From NCBI GenBank assembly GCA_016892645.1, contig JAFEMX010000007.1, positions 1 through 64,000 of the forward strand: a stretch of DNA of 64,000 nt, written 5' to 3'. Numbering within the stretch: position 1 is the stretch's first letter; each line of letters begins with the position of its first letter. Origin of the DNA: Micrococcaceae bacterium RIT 802 (GTDB lineage Bacteria > Actinomycetota > Actinomycetes > Actinomycetales > Micrococcaceae). Positions 35,241-43,782 of this stretch are shown piece after piece. The position numbers were made by a program, and so were the translations under genes. The notes under the pieces are model-generated. The model did no database searches. It was not told the DNA's origin and saw nothing but the letters and a program-made list of their open reading frames with translations.

Positions 35241-35404
35241 CCTCAGCCGCCAAAGGCCCGGGGGGCGACGCCGCGCTGATGCTTCCGCAACACAGTCGGC
35301 CGGGTCGGGAAGCGGCCGTGGCGCGGAACGAGGCGTCGGCCGTGGAATCGTTCAGCGGCTTGCCGGCAACGACACGGCCAGCTCGGCACGAGCTGTCTGG
35401 TCGA

Positions 35405-36724
35405 TCAGCCTTGCCGCCTGTAGTGCCCTTCGATCCGGCGCCCACCCCGCCGATGCGGCCCCACCCAGGTCGACGCCGCTCCGGGCTTCCAGGACCCGTC
35501 GACCATCGCCTGGGCATGGCGCATGCTCTCACCTTCGAACGCCGTTGCCATGGCTTCCAAGGCGTCGGGTTCCACCCCTGCGTTGACGGCCTCGACGCGC
35601 CATCCTGCGATGGCTTGGGCTACCCGCCGGATGCGTTCGATGGCCTCCGGGGCGGTGAGCCGGAACGTGCCACACTGCTCGACCAGCAGCCTGATGTCCT
35701 TCTGCGCCGGGTCGTCCTCCGATGTCAGGGGCGTGTCCGAGTGGCCGAAACGCTCGGGGTTCACGTCGAACGATGGTGCAAGCCTCCAGCCGTTGCCCAT
35801 ATGCAGGAGACCATGGTTGCGCATGTGGTCGTCGATGTTGTTGGCCATTGCCCCGAATGCGGCCCTGGAGAACAACTCGGCTGCATCCTCGGACGGGCTG
35901 GCCGAAATGGCTGCCACACGGGTGGCCAGGGTTGCGTAGTCCGGGTGTTCGAGCGGTTCAAGGGCGAAGGCGCTCCTGAAGCTCATGTACGGGATGCGGC
36001 GATATGCTTCACGGTCGAATCGTCTGGTCACGAAAATCGAGCTGCTTGGACCCAAGGGGATGATCCGGGACGGCTGGACCCGGATGCCGGCCTTGTGCTG
36101 GAGTCTGATCGCGGTCAGCTCCCACGCCGAGACGTCCCTCGTGTCGCTGGTTCGCGGGAATTTGGCCAGGTGGAGAGAGCCGTCGTCCTCGCGGACCCAG
36201 GCTTTGGGTTGCGCCCCTCCGGGCGAGGAGCCAACACCCACGAGGCGGCGGACCGCTTCGTCGACTACCCCGGTGTCGATGAATCGTTGTGCGGCCTCGG
36301 CGAGCATCGGGAGGTCCTGGACCCCGGCGCTCTGGGATCCGGCGGCGAGGAAGGTGCCGTCCTGCCGGAAGCGCAGTGCGCCCTGGCGGGTCTGGTCGTC
36401 CACCGCGAGGAGCCGGTCGATCTCGGTTGGTGCGTTGAACCGGCGGCCGGTGGCCTTGGCTTGCCTCCGGAGTTCGGCGTCCACGAGGGCGCGACCCCAC
36501 TGATCCGGTGCCGCGTCGTCGAACGCCCTGAAGGTCGTGCGGTGCGATGCAGGCGTGTGCGGACCGCGCTGCAGGGGCAAGTCCGGGGAGATGGCGAACG
36601 ATCGGGAGTCCGCGAGCCAGTCGTCCAGGTATGTGAACGTCATGGAGGAATGCTGGAAGCCGGGCCGGATGTCGATGGTGCAGGTGCCGGACTGCTGCTC
36701 CCCCATCCATATCTCGATGCTCAC
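35405..36724 (-). CDS. hipA: HipA-family serine/threonine kinase toxin
   Basis: A 439-residue HipA-type kinase. The N-terminal subdomain (about 1-110) is followed by VGVGSSPGGAQPKAWVRED (about 165-183; G-G-A-Q-P-K is the phosphate-binding/autophosphorylation loop). NNIDDHMRNHGLLH (about 297-310) gives the catalytic Asp and Asn, and PSFDVNPERFG is the DFG-like metal loop. HipA kinases phosphorylate aminoacyl-tRNA synthetases and induce dormancy. All key residues are present, so it should be active. Its GTG start overlaps the hipB stop (GTGA). Confidence 0.9.
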   Translation of the reverse strand: MSIEIWMGEQQSGTCTIDIRPGFQHSSMTFTYLDDWLADSRSFAISPDLPLQRGPHTPASHRTTFRAFDDAAPDQWGRALVDAELRRQAKATGRRFNAPTEIDRLLAVDDQTRQGALRFRQDGTFLAAGSQSAGVQDLPMLAEAAQRFIDTGVVDEAVRRLVGVGSSPGGAQPKAWVREDDGSLHLAKFPRTSDTRDVSAWELTAIRLQHKAGIRVQPSRIIPLGPSSSIFVTRRFDREAYRRIPYMSFRSAFALEPLEHPDYATLATRVAAISASPSEDAAELFSRAAFGAMANNIDDHMRNHGLLHMGNGWRLAPSFDVNPERFGHSDTPLTSEDDPAQKDIRLLVEQCGTFRLTAPEAIERIRRVAQAIAGWRVEAVNAGVEPDALEAMATAFEGESMRHAQAMVDGSWKPGAASTWVGPHRRGGRRIEGHYRRQG

Positions 36725-37002
36725 GCGTCCCTCCTGCGGGCTCGTTGACGGCCCAGGAGTGGCGCGCGGAGCTTGCCCAGGTCGGTTTCAAGCGGGTCCG
36801 TGGCACCGATCAGCCGTGGGGCGAGTCCAAGCACCGATGCCGCCGACATGAAGGACGCCATCTTCACACCCGGTTCGCCGCGTTCGATACGCCGCCATGT
36901 GGGCAGGGAGATGTCGGCCCGCTCGGCCGCCAACTCTTGGCTCAGGCCAAGCAGGATGCGCCACTGGCGCACGTGCTCCCCCAATTGCTCCAGTTCTTCC
37001 AT
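36721..37002 (-). CDS. hipB: HipB-type XRE antitoxin
   Basis: A 93-residue XRE repressor: EHVRQWRILLGLSQELAAERADISLPTWRRIERGEPG (split over about 9-45) is the HTH, followed by a hydrophobic dimer segment (FMSAASVLGLAPRLIG) and an Arg-rich tail. The ATG was chosen because TGAGGA stands nine bases upstream; a TTG-GTG pair three codons earlier is less likely. It binds its own promoter and HipA. Coupled to hipA. Confidence 0.9.
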   Translation of the reverse strand: MEELEQLGEHVRQWRILLGLSQELAAERADISLPTWRRIERGEPGVKMASFMSAASVLGLAPRLIGATDPLETDLGKLRAPLLGRQRARRRDA

Positions 37003-37022
37003 ATACACCAATCCTCAAAGGC

Positions 37023-37061
37023 AAGTATACATGTAGGTTGCATTAGCTACGATATAGCAAC
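37023..37061 (-). promoter_or_regulatory. hipBA promoter and inverted repeat
   Basis: An AT-rich island holds a good minus-strand -10, TATACT (37028-37023), and an inverted repeat GTTGC-15-GCAAC (37037-37061) lying over the expected -35 zone. HipB typically represses from such paired half-sites. The arm sequence GTTGCTATA (37061-37053 on the minus strand) also occurs upstream of the orphan XRE gene at 10851-10859. Confidence 0.45.
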
Positions 37062-37278
37062 GTCGGAGTACGGTTGTTTGCCACTTTTGGAACGAGGGTG
37101 CCCGTCGGTACAGGTCGGGAGACCGGGTGGACACGCGGTGTGCCGGGTGAAGGCAGCGGGCCTGCGCACCCCAAGGCGGGTGCCGTGGGCATCCCCGATT
37201 GAATGGTCGGCCCGTGGTGCTCCGGGCGTAGCATCGGGCCACAGGGCACGAACTACATCACGACAACAGGAGGGCACC

Positions 37279-37494
37279 ATGTCCACGACCTTCAGCACCG
37301 GCGACCACGTCTCGTGGGACTCCGAGGCCGGCCGCGTCTCGGGGATCATCGTGAAGAAGCACACGAAGGACGTCGAGTACAAGGGCCATATGCGCCGGTG
37401 CAGTCCGGAGGAACCGCAGTACGAGATCCGCAGTGACAAGACCGACCACATCGCCATGCACAAGGGATCGGCGCTGACCAAGATCAAGAAGTAA
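37279..37494 (+). CDS. Hypervirulence-associated TUDOR-domain (HVA1/DUF2945) protein
   Basis: A 71-residue small basic protein: FSTGDHVSWDSEAGRVSGIIV, KDVEYKGHMRRCSPEEPQYEIRSD and HIAMHKGSALTKI make a complete HVA1-type SH3-like barrel. Found in many soil bacteria and fungi; biochemical role unknown, presumed nucleic-acid or protein binding. CAGGAGGG precedes the ATG. Monocistronic. Confidence 0.85.
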   Translation: MSTTFSTGDHVSWDSEAGRVSGIIVKKHTKDVEYKGHMRRCSPEEPQYEIRSDKTDHIAMHKGSALTKIKK

Positions 37495-37515
37495 CCCGGG
37501 CCAGCGCCGTCGTGC

Positions 37516-38616
37516 TCAGCTGTTGACGGCGATCGCGTCCTTCAGCGCGGCAAGGATGAGCGCCACGGAGTCCTGGTTCGCGTTCGGGCCCATGAGCCCG
37601 ATCCGCCAGACCGTGGAGGCGTACTGGCCGACGCCGCCGCCGATCTCGATGGTGTAGCGCTCCAGCAGGTACTTGCGCACCGCAGCGGAGTCGACTCCTT
37701 CGGGGACCTTGACGGTGGTCAGCTGGGGCAGCCGGTAGCCGTCGGCGGCGAAGAGCTCCAGGCCCATCTCCTGCAGCCCCTCCTGCAGGGCCGTGCCGGC
37801 GGCGCGGTGGCGTTCGGTCACGGCGTCGAGCCCCTCGGCGAGGATCCGGTCGATGCCCGCCTCGAGGGAGGCGACCATGCCCACGGGCGCCGTGTGGTGG
37901 TAGGTGCGCTGGCCGCCGGCCGCACCGGTGGTGTAACCGCCCAGCAGCCCAAGGTCCAGGTACCAGGATTGGGGCTTCTGCACCCGTTGCTCGAAGGCGC
38001 GATCGGAGATGGTGAAGGGCGCCAGCCCGGGGGCAACACCGATGCACTTCTGCGTTCCCGCGTAGCCGATGTCGATCCCCCACTCGTCGGCCAGCACCGG
38101 CATGCCGCCGATGGAGGTAACGGCGTCGGCGATCAGCAGGGCATCGCCCTTGATGGCACCCAGGGCCGCCATGTCGGACAGGACTCCGGTGCTGGTCTCC
38201 GCGTGGACGGCGGCGATGACCTTGGGGTTCGGGTGTGCCGCGGCGACGCGTTCGGCGTCCACCGGCGTCCCGTACTCGTGGTCGACGCGCACCACCTCGG
38301 CGCCGACGCGGGAGGCGACCTCGCACATGCGCTCGCCAAAGAGGCCGTTGACGGCGATGACCGCGACGTCACCTGGCGAGATCGTGTTGACGAAGGCGGC
38401 CTCCATGCCGGCCGAGCCGGTGGCGCTCAGCGGAAGCGTCCGGGCATTCTCCGTGCCCCACAGGGTCCGCAGCCCGTCGCAGGTGCGGTCCATCCGGGCG
38501 ATGAACTCGGGGTCCAGGTGGCCCAGCAGCGGCAGGCCCAGGGCGGCGGTCGCCTCCGGATACGGGTTGCAGGGGCCGGGGCCGAAGAGATGGCGGGTGG
38601 GGACGATCTGCTGCAT
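37516..38616 (-). CDS. PLP-dependent alanine-glyoxylate/ureidoglycine-glyoxylate aminotransferase family
   Basis: A 366-residue class V aminotransferase fold. N-terminal FGPGPCNPYPEATAALGLPL, GSAGMEAAFVNTISPGD, DAVTSIGGMP (PLP-ring aspartate) and GYAGTQKCIGVAPGL with the Schiff-base lysine (about 196) are all present. Family members transaminate glyoxylate with alanine, serine or (S)-ureidoglycine (PucG). No purine-degradation genes are adjacent, so substrate is undecided. GGGAG precedes the ATG with good spacing. Confidence 0.87.
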   Translation of the reverse strand: MQQIVPTRHLFGPGPCNPYPEATAALGLPLLGHLDPEFIARMDRTCDGLRTLWGTENARTLPLSATGSAGMEAAFVNTISPGDVAVIAVNGLFGERMCEVASRVGAEVVRVDHEYGTPVDAERVAAAHPNPKVIAAVHAETSTGVLSDMAALGAIKGDALLIADAVTSIGGMPVLADEWGIDIGYAGTQKCIGVAPGLAPFTISDRAFEQRVQKPQSWYLDLGLLGGYTTGAAGGQRTYHHTAPVGMVASLEAGIDRILAEGLDAVTERHRAAGTALQEGLQEMGLELFAADGYRLPQLTTVKVPEGVDSAAVRKYLLERYTIEIGGGVGQYASTVWRIGLMGPNANQDSVALILAALKDAIAVNS

Positions 38617-38773
38617 GGATACTCCCTGGGTTCGGTGGAGCGGCCGCGGCCGCAGGAGGATGGGCTGTCCGTCCCCACCATATGCACGAAATGTCGCAGG
38701 GCGGAATCCACGTTTCACGATGGTGCCGCGACATGGCATTGCCAAGCCCGCGCAGCAGTTCTGGGATGGGGCG

Positions 38774-38983
38774 ATGAGCGAAGCAGTGAAGGGTCCCAGA
38801 TCGTATTTCCCCTCCATCGAGGCGAAGTATGGACATCCCATCGGCCATTGGATGACGGCGCTGGATGCCGTCCGGGACAAGAAGCACCTCGAACAGGTGA
38901 ACTGGCTCAAGACCGAACACGGCTTCGGCCACGGTCATGCCAACGCGCTGGTCCACGTATACCGGAACGAGAAGCAACCGTAG
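38774..38983 (+). CDS. DUF4287 small protein
   Basis: A 69-residue product matching the family core: KGPRSYFPSIEAKYGHPIGHW and LKTEHGFGHGHANALVHVY. Function unknown; members are small stand-alone cytoplasmic proteins or the N-terminal part of DUF5655 fusions. The start codon lies after GGATGGGG. It lies 62 bases before the polyketide synthase gene on the same strand, but is unlikely to be part of that pathway. Confidence 0.8.
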   Translation: MSEAVKGPRSYFPSIEAKYGHPIGHWMTALDAVRDKKHLEQVNWLKTEHGFGHGHANALVHVYRNEKQP

Positions 38984-39045
38984 CCGGCCAGCGAGGCCCA
39001 CGAAGTTCCTTTACGGTCGTTGCGGCCCGGGGATACGCTCGCCAC

Positions 39046-40260
39046 ATGCCGGTAATGATCAGGAACATCCAGACAGCCGTTCCCCCCACGATCCTGCATC
39101 AGGACCAGGCACGTGATGTCTTCGCCGCCCAACCGGGCCTGACCCGCCTGGGCCAACGACTGATCGCCACCTCCTTCAACTCGGCCGCCATCTCGACACG
39201 ACGCACCGCCGTTCCCGAGATGACCCTGGACGAACGCGTGGAGAACCCCGTGTTCTTCGACGCCGACTCCCGCCTGCTGCTGAGCCCGAGCACCAAGGTG
39301 CGCAACGAGGTCTTCGCCCGCGAGGCGGCCCCCCTGTTCATCGAGTCCGCCCGCAAGGCCCTGGAAGCCACCCCCGACCTGTCCGCAGCGGACGTCACCC
39401 ACGTCATCACGGTCTCCTGCACCGGGTTCTACAACCCGGGCCCCGACTACCAGATCGTCCGCGCCCTCGGCCTGAAGCCCTCCACCAAGCGCTCGCACTT
39501 CGGCTTCATGGGCTGCTATGCGGCCTTCCCTGCCCTGCGCGCGGCCAAGAGCTTCTGCGAGGCCGAACCCGACGCTGTCGTCCTGGTCGTGTGCGCCGAG
39601 CTGTGCTCCCTGCACGTACGCAGCTCCAACGACCCCGACACGATCATGGGTTCTGCCCTGTTCGCCGACGGGGCCGCCGCCGCCCTGGTCACGGCACGCC
39701 CGGCCGGGTCGGACGCCGGGCCCGGACTGCAACTGGACTTCTTCGAGACCGTGTTGACCCCCGTGGGCGAGGACGCCATGGCCTGGAACATCGGCGACGA
39801 GGGGTTCGAGATGGTGCTGGGCAGCTATGTCCCGCACATCATCGACGACCACGTCATCGGCGCCCTCGAGCCCCTGCTGGCCAATGACCCGACGGTCCCG
39901 GGCACGTATGCCGACATCGAGCACTGGGGCATCCATCCCGGCGGCCGTGCCATCCTGGACCGGGTCGAGAAGCGCCTGGGCCTGAGCGAGGAACAACTGG
40001 CGCCGGCCCGCAGGGTCCTGCACGACTACGGCAACATGTCCAGTGCGACCGTGCTGTTCGTCCTCAAGGACATCCTCGAGGGGGCAGGCACGGCGTCCGG
40101 CGAGCGCGTGTGCTCGATGGCCTTCGGCCCGGGGCTGACGGTGGAGACCGCACTCATGACGCTGGTCCCCGGGGCTTCCGGGGGCGGTGGGGATGCGGCC
40201 GCCGGGCATGCCGGCCGGCGACCAGCGGTGGAGGCCGCGGCTGCCGGAACCCGGCGTTAG
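39046..40260 (+). CDS. Type III polyketide synthase
   Basis: A 404-residue thiolase-fold homodimeric synthase of the chalcone-synthase superfamily; condenses malonyl-CoA units onto an acyl-CoA starter without an ACP. Catalytic triad: Cys in GFMGCYAAFPALRA (about 161), His in EHWGIHPGGRAI (about 307) and Asn in YGNMSSATVLF (about 338). The C-terminal 30 residues are a Gly/Ala-rich tail beyond the fold. Start ATG gives MPVMIRNIQTAVPP; an ATG three codons on is possible. First gene of a three-gene operon with a methyltransferase and an FAD monooxygenase. Starter length and ring type cannot be read from the sequence. Confidence 0.9.
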   Translation: MPVMIRNIQTAVPPTILHQDQARDVFAAQPGLTRLGQRLIATSFNSAAISTRRTAVPEMTLDERVENPVFFDADSRLLLSPSTKVRNEVFAREAAPLFIESARKALEATPDLSAADVTHVITVSCTGFYNPGPDYQIVRALGLKPSTKRSHFGFMGCYAAFPALRAAKSFCEAEPDAVVLVVCAELCSLHVRSSNDPDTIMGSALFADGAAAALVTARPAGSDAGPGLQLDFFETVLTPVGEDAMAWNIGDEGFEMVLGSYVPHIIDDHVIGALEPLLANDPTVPGTYADIEHWGIHPGGRAILDRVEKRLGLSEEQLAPARRVLHDYGNMSSATVLFVLKDILEGAGTASGERVCSMAFGPGLTVETALMTLVPGASGGGGDAAAGHAGRRPAVEAAAAGTRR

Positions 40261-40269
40261 GCCGCTCCG

Positions 40270-40968
40270 GTGCTGCGCGAGGAGACCATCCTCGAGGAGA
40301 TGGATCGCTCCGACTGCGATCCGGTCCTGCTCCGCCGGACCTATGCCCAGTTCCCGCTGGTCAATGCCTTCGTCTCCGGGTGGGGCGGGCTCTACCGGGA
40401 ACTGATCCGTCCCGCGCTTCCCACCCACCGACGGGCCGGCATTCTGGACATCGGGTGCGGGGGCGGGGACATCACCGCGGCCCTGGCCCGGCGGGCACGG
40501 CGCGATGGATTCGACGTCCACGTGACCGGCATCGATCCCGATGAGCGGGCCCACCGCTATGCGGCGACGGCCCACAGCCACCGTGGCAATCCCCGCCTCG
40601 AGTTCCGCCGGGCCACCAGTGCGGACCTGGTCGCCGCCGGGGAGACCTTCGATGTGGTGGTTTCCAACCACGTGCTGCACCATCTCGGGGAGGCCGAACT
40701 GGACGGCCTGCTCGCCGATTCCGTGGCGCTGGCCCGCGGCGTCGCCGTGCACAGCGACATCCTGCGCTCCCGTGCCGCGCTGCTGCTTTTCGGTGCGGCA
40801 ACGCTGCCGCTGGCGCGCACGTCGTTCATCCGACGCGATGGCCTGACCTCCATTCGCCGCAGCTACCTTCCGGAGGAGCTCCAGGCCGTGGTGCCGCCTG
40901 CCTGGCGGGTGGTCCGGCGACGTCCCTTCAGGAACCTGCTGGTCTACCGTCCCGAGCCATGGCCGTGA
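40270..40968 (+). CDS. SAM-dependent methyltransferase of the polyketide operon
   Basis: A 232-residue class I methyltransferase: motif I ILDIGCGGGDITAALARRA (about 58-76), motif II TGIDPDERAHRYA, and VVSNHVLHHLGEAEL (motif III region, about 131-145). Resembles UbiE/phenolic O- or C-methyltransferases. GTG start nine bases after the PKS stop; its end overlaps the next gene by ten bases. Probably methylates the ring made by the PKS. Confidence 0.87.
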   Translation: MLREETILEEMDRSDCDPVLLRRTYAQFPLVNAFVSGWGGLYRELIRPALPTHRRAGILDIGCGGGDITAALARRARRDGFDVHVTGIDPDERAHRYAATAHSHRGNPRLEFRRATSADLVAAGETFDVVVSNHVLHHLGEAELDGLLADSVALARGVAVHSDILRSRAALLLFGAATLPLARTSFIRRDGLTSIRRSYLPEELQAVVPPAWRVVRRRPFRNLLVYRPEPWP

Positions 40969-42140
40969 TCGACGTCGTCATCGCCGGTGGCGGCCCCAGC
41001 GGCCTGGCACTGGCCGCGCTGCTGCTCCAATCCGGGATCAGCGTCCGCGTGTTGGAGGCCCGGGACTCCCCCGGCACCCATTCGCGGGCCATCGGCCTGC
41101 ATCCGCCGGCCCTCGACGTGCTCGACGCCGCGGGCGTCGGGGAGGCGGCCGTCGCGGCAGGGGTCCGCATCCGCCGCGGCCTCGGCCTGGCCGACGGGAA
41201 GATGATCGCGTCCATGGACTTCGGGGCGCTGCCCGGCCGGCACCGCTATGTCCTCTCCCTGCCCCAGGCCCACACCGTGCGGCTGCTGGGGGAACGGGTC
41301 CGGGACCTGGACGCCGGGGCGCTTCTGCGCGGCGCACGGCTGGAAACGTTCCGCCAGGACGACGACGGGGTCAGGGTCGCCTTCACCACCGCATCCCCCG
41401 CACACGGCACCGCGGTAGCCGCCGAGCGGAGCCGGCACACACTGCGAGCGCGGTTCCTCGTCGGCGCCGACGGGGTGAACTCCACCGTGCGCACGCTGCT
41501 CGGGGAGGCCTTTGCAGGTCTCAGCTACCGCGATGAGTACATCATGGGCGACTACCCCGACACCACGGAATTCGGATCCACTGCCGCCTTGATCCTGCAT
41601 CGGGAAGGCATCGTCGAGTCCTTCCCCCTCCCCGGGGGCCTGCGGCGTTGGGTCGCGTGGCGGCGGCCGGACGAGCCGGTGGACCTGCCTGGACTCGTCC
41701 TGCGGCGCACCGGCCACATCGCCGATCGCGGGTCCGCCAGCATGCTCAACCGGTTTCGCTGCTCCCGACGCAGCGTGCGGCGCATGGCGGCGGGCCGGGT
41801 GGTCCTCATCGGCGATGCGGCACACGAGGTCAGCCCCATCGGCGGCCAGGGCATGGCGTTGGGGCTGATGGACGCGGCGGCCCTGGCACCGCTGCTGCGC
41901 CATGAATTCGGTGCCGGCGGTCGCGGCGCCTCCGCCGGAGGTTTCACCGACTTCTCCGCCGACCGTCTGCGCGCCGCCGCCCGCGCGGGGCGGCAGGCCC
42001 ACGTCAACATGATGCTCGGGCGCCCGTTGCCGCGCGCCACGGACGCCGTGCGGCGTCGGACGGTCGCCGGCCTGGCCTCCCATCCGGGCCTCCTGGATGC
42101 GGTGGCCCACCGGTTCACGATGAGCCATGGCTTCCGCTGA
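40959..42140 (+). CDS. FAD-dependent aromatic-ring monooxygenase of the polyketide operon
   Basis: A 393-residue class A flavoprotein hydroxylase (PHBH fold). FAD/NADPH motifs: VVIAGGGPSGLALAALLLQSG (about 6-26), the DG motif FLVGADGVNSTVR (about 165-177), and GRVVLIGDAAHEVSPIGGQGM (about 283-303). Expected to hydroxylate the phenolic product, for example to a hydroquinone or quinone. Shares ten bases with the methyltransferase gene, so expression is tightly coupled. Confidence 0.9.
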   Translation: MAVIDVVIAGGGPSGLALAALLLQSGISVRVLEARDSPGTHSRAIGLHPPALDVLDAAGVGEAAVAAGVRIRRGLGLADGKMIASMDFGALPGRHRYVLSLPQAHTVRLLGERVRDLDAGALLRGARLETFRQDDDGVRVAFTTASPAHGTAVAAERSRHTLRARFLVGADGVNSTVRTLLGEAFAGLSYRDEYIMGDYPDTTEFGSTAALILHREGIVESFPLPGGLRRWVAWRRPDEPVDLPGLVLRRTGHIADRGSASMLNRFRCSRRSVRRMAAGRVVLIGDAAHEVSPIGGQGMALGLMDAAALAPLLRHEFGAGGRGASAGGFTDFSADRLRAAARAGRQAHVNMMLGRPLPRATDAVRRRTVAGLASHPGLLDAVAHRFTMSHGFR

Positions 42141-42152
42141 CGCGGGTCCGGA

Positions 42153-42716
42153 TCAGCCTTCCGGCCCGGCATCCTCCGGCGGATAGGTGATCGTGGTGCC
42201 TTCCACCTTCGCGAAGGATGTCAGGGTATGCGGCTTGGCCTGCGTGGCGCTGAAGATGTCCAGCACGTCGAAGCCGCGCACCAGCAGGGCGTCGCCGACC
42301 ATCGAGCGGTGGCACCGCCACGGGACAGCTTCCGCGCACATGATCGCCACGACGTCCTCGGCGGCACACGTCGTGAGCTCGTCCATCCCCGCAGCGAAGG
42401 ACTCCGTCTGCATGTAGTCCGCGTAGCCGCGGAACGAGGTGTTCCGCCAGGCCATGTTGGGCGAATCCTTCGTCGTGTGCCGCAGGCCGCCCAGGGCCTC
42501 GATCCGCCGGTACCCGAGACCGCGCTCCGCCAGGCTGTCCGGCAGCTGGTCGATGCCAAATTGCGGATTGTGCCGGGACTTGGGCACCGTGCGGATGTCG
42601 ATGATCCGCTGGACCCCGTGGGCCTTGAGCAGGTCCGCGAACTCCCCGATCGGGTGCGTCGAGTGCCCGACGGTGTAGACGGTCACGGGTCGAGGGCCTG
42701 CCTGGCTGTCATCCAT
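42153..42716 (-). CDS. DUF488 family protein
   Basis: A 187-residue protein with the DUF488 signatures YTVGHSTHPIGEFADLLKAH, IDIRTVPKSRHNPQF, the LGGLRH element and CAEAVPWRCHRSMVGDALL. The two conserved cysteines and the Arg/His pair suggest a redox or nucleic-acid role; function is unproven. The ATG chosen opens MDDSQAGPRP; the GGAGG before it is unusually close, so a start a few codons away is possible. Confidence 0.83.
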   Translation of the reverse strand: MDDSQAGPRPVTVYTVGHSTHPIGEFADLLKAHGVQRIIDIRTVPKSRHNPQFGIDQLPDSLAERGLGYRRIEALGGLRHTTKDSPNMAWRNTSFRGYADYMQTESFAAGMDELTTCAAEDVVAIMCAEAVPWRCHRSMVGDALLVRGFDVLDIFSATQAKPHTLTSFAKVEGTTITYPPEDAGPEG

Positions 42717-42783
42717 GCCTCCAGCATGCCAACCATCCCCCGGCGACGAAACCGAATGCGGACCATCCGCGGATTTCAAACTC

Positions 42784-42811
42784 TTGACGCTCGTCACATA
42801 TTAGATATTCT
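42784..42811 (+). promoter_or_regulatory. kynA promoter giving a leaderless transcript
   Basis: TTGACG (42784-42789), a 16-base spacer and TATTCT (42806-42811) form a good sigma-70-type promoter. The ATG of kynA begins seven bases after the -10, at the expected +1, and no usable Shine-Dalgarno fits between. The mRNA is therefore predicted to begin at the start codon. Confidence 0.65.
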
Positions 42812-42817
42812 TGGAAC

Positions 42818-43765
42818 ATGAGCTGCCCCTACTCCCACGACCCTTCAGGCACGCCCGGAACCGGACCCGGCACCGCACACCCCGCCGTCCGGCATGACGC
42901 GGAACCGGCGCCGCGCGACGCGGCCGGCGTCCGCGACATCGAGGAAACGGTGCACACCGATTTCCGCAACGAGATGTCCTACGGCGGCTACCTGGACCTG
43001 GAACGCGTCCTGCATGCCCAGCATCCACACAGCAGCCCCGAGCACCACGACGAGATGCTGTTCATCATCCAGCACCAGACCAGCGAACTCTGGCTCAAGC
43101 TGGTCCTCCACGAGCTCACCGAGGCGCGGCGCCTGATGGACGCCGACGACCTGGGAAAGGCGCTGAAGTGCCTGGCCCGGGTCAAGCACATCCAGAAGAT
43201 CCTCACCGACCAGTGGTCCGTGCTGGCCACGCTCACCCCGCGCGAGTACGCCCAGTTCCGGGGATCCCTCGGTTCGGCGTCGGGCTTCCAGTCCTGGCAG
43301 TACCGCGGCGTCGAATTCATCCTGGGCAACAAGCACCGCGGCATGCTCAAGGTCTTCGAGTCCCATCCCGAGGCCCACGCCATGCTCAGCCGGCTGCTCG
43401 ACGAACCCACGGTCTACGATGCGTTCCTGGCCGCGTTGGCACGGGCCGGCTACGACATCCCCGAGACGATCCTGCACCGGGACTTCACGAAGCCGTGGGT
43501 GATGCAGGAGGCCCTCATCCCGGTGTTCAAGGAGATCTACGAGTCCGAGGACACCCGCTGGACGTTCTACCAGGCCTGCGAGGACCTGGTGGACCTCGAG
43601 GACAACTTCCAGTCCTGGCGGTTCCGGCACCTGCGCACCGTCCAGCGCACCATCGGCTTCAAGCGCGGCACCGGCGGATCCTCCGGCGTCGACTTCCTCA
43701 AGCGCGCCCTGGACCTGACCTTCTTCCCCGAGCTCTACGCCGTGCGCACCGAAATCGGCAACTAG
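42818..43765 (+). CDS. kynA: Tryptophan 2,3-dioxygenase
   Basis: A 315-residue heme enzyme converting L-tryptophan to N-formylkynurenine. Diagnostic segments: YGGYLDLERVLHAQHP (about 49-64), FIIQHQTSELWLKLV (distal-site His in HQTSE), FRGSLGSASGFQSWQYR and RFRHLRTVQRTIGFKRGTGG, where the His is the proximal heme ligand. The first 40 residues are a variable polar leader. Leads an operon with kynU and a PaaX-type regulator; no kynurenine formamidase (kynB) is present in the window. Confidence 0.95.
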   Translation: MSCPYSHDPSGTPGTGPGTAHPAVRHDAEPAPRDAAGVRDIEETVHTDFRNEMSYGGYLDLERVLHAQHPHSSPEHHDEMLFIIQHQTSELWLKLVLHELTEARRLMDADDLGKALKCLARVKHIQKILTDQWSVLATLTPREYAQFRGSLGSASGFQSWQYRGVEFILGNKHRGMLKVFESHPEAHAMLSRLLDEPTVYDAFLAALARAGYDIPETILHRDFTKPWVMQEALIPVFKEIYESEDTRWTFYQACEDLVDLEDNFQSWRFRHLRTVQRTIGFKRGTGGSSGVDFLKRALDLTFFPELYAVRTEIGN

Positions 43766-43782
43766 CCCGAAAGGCCACCTGC

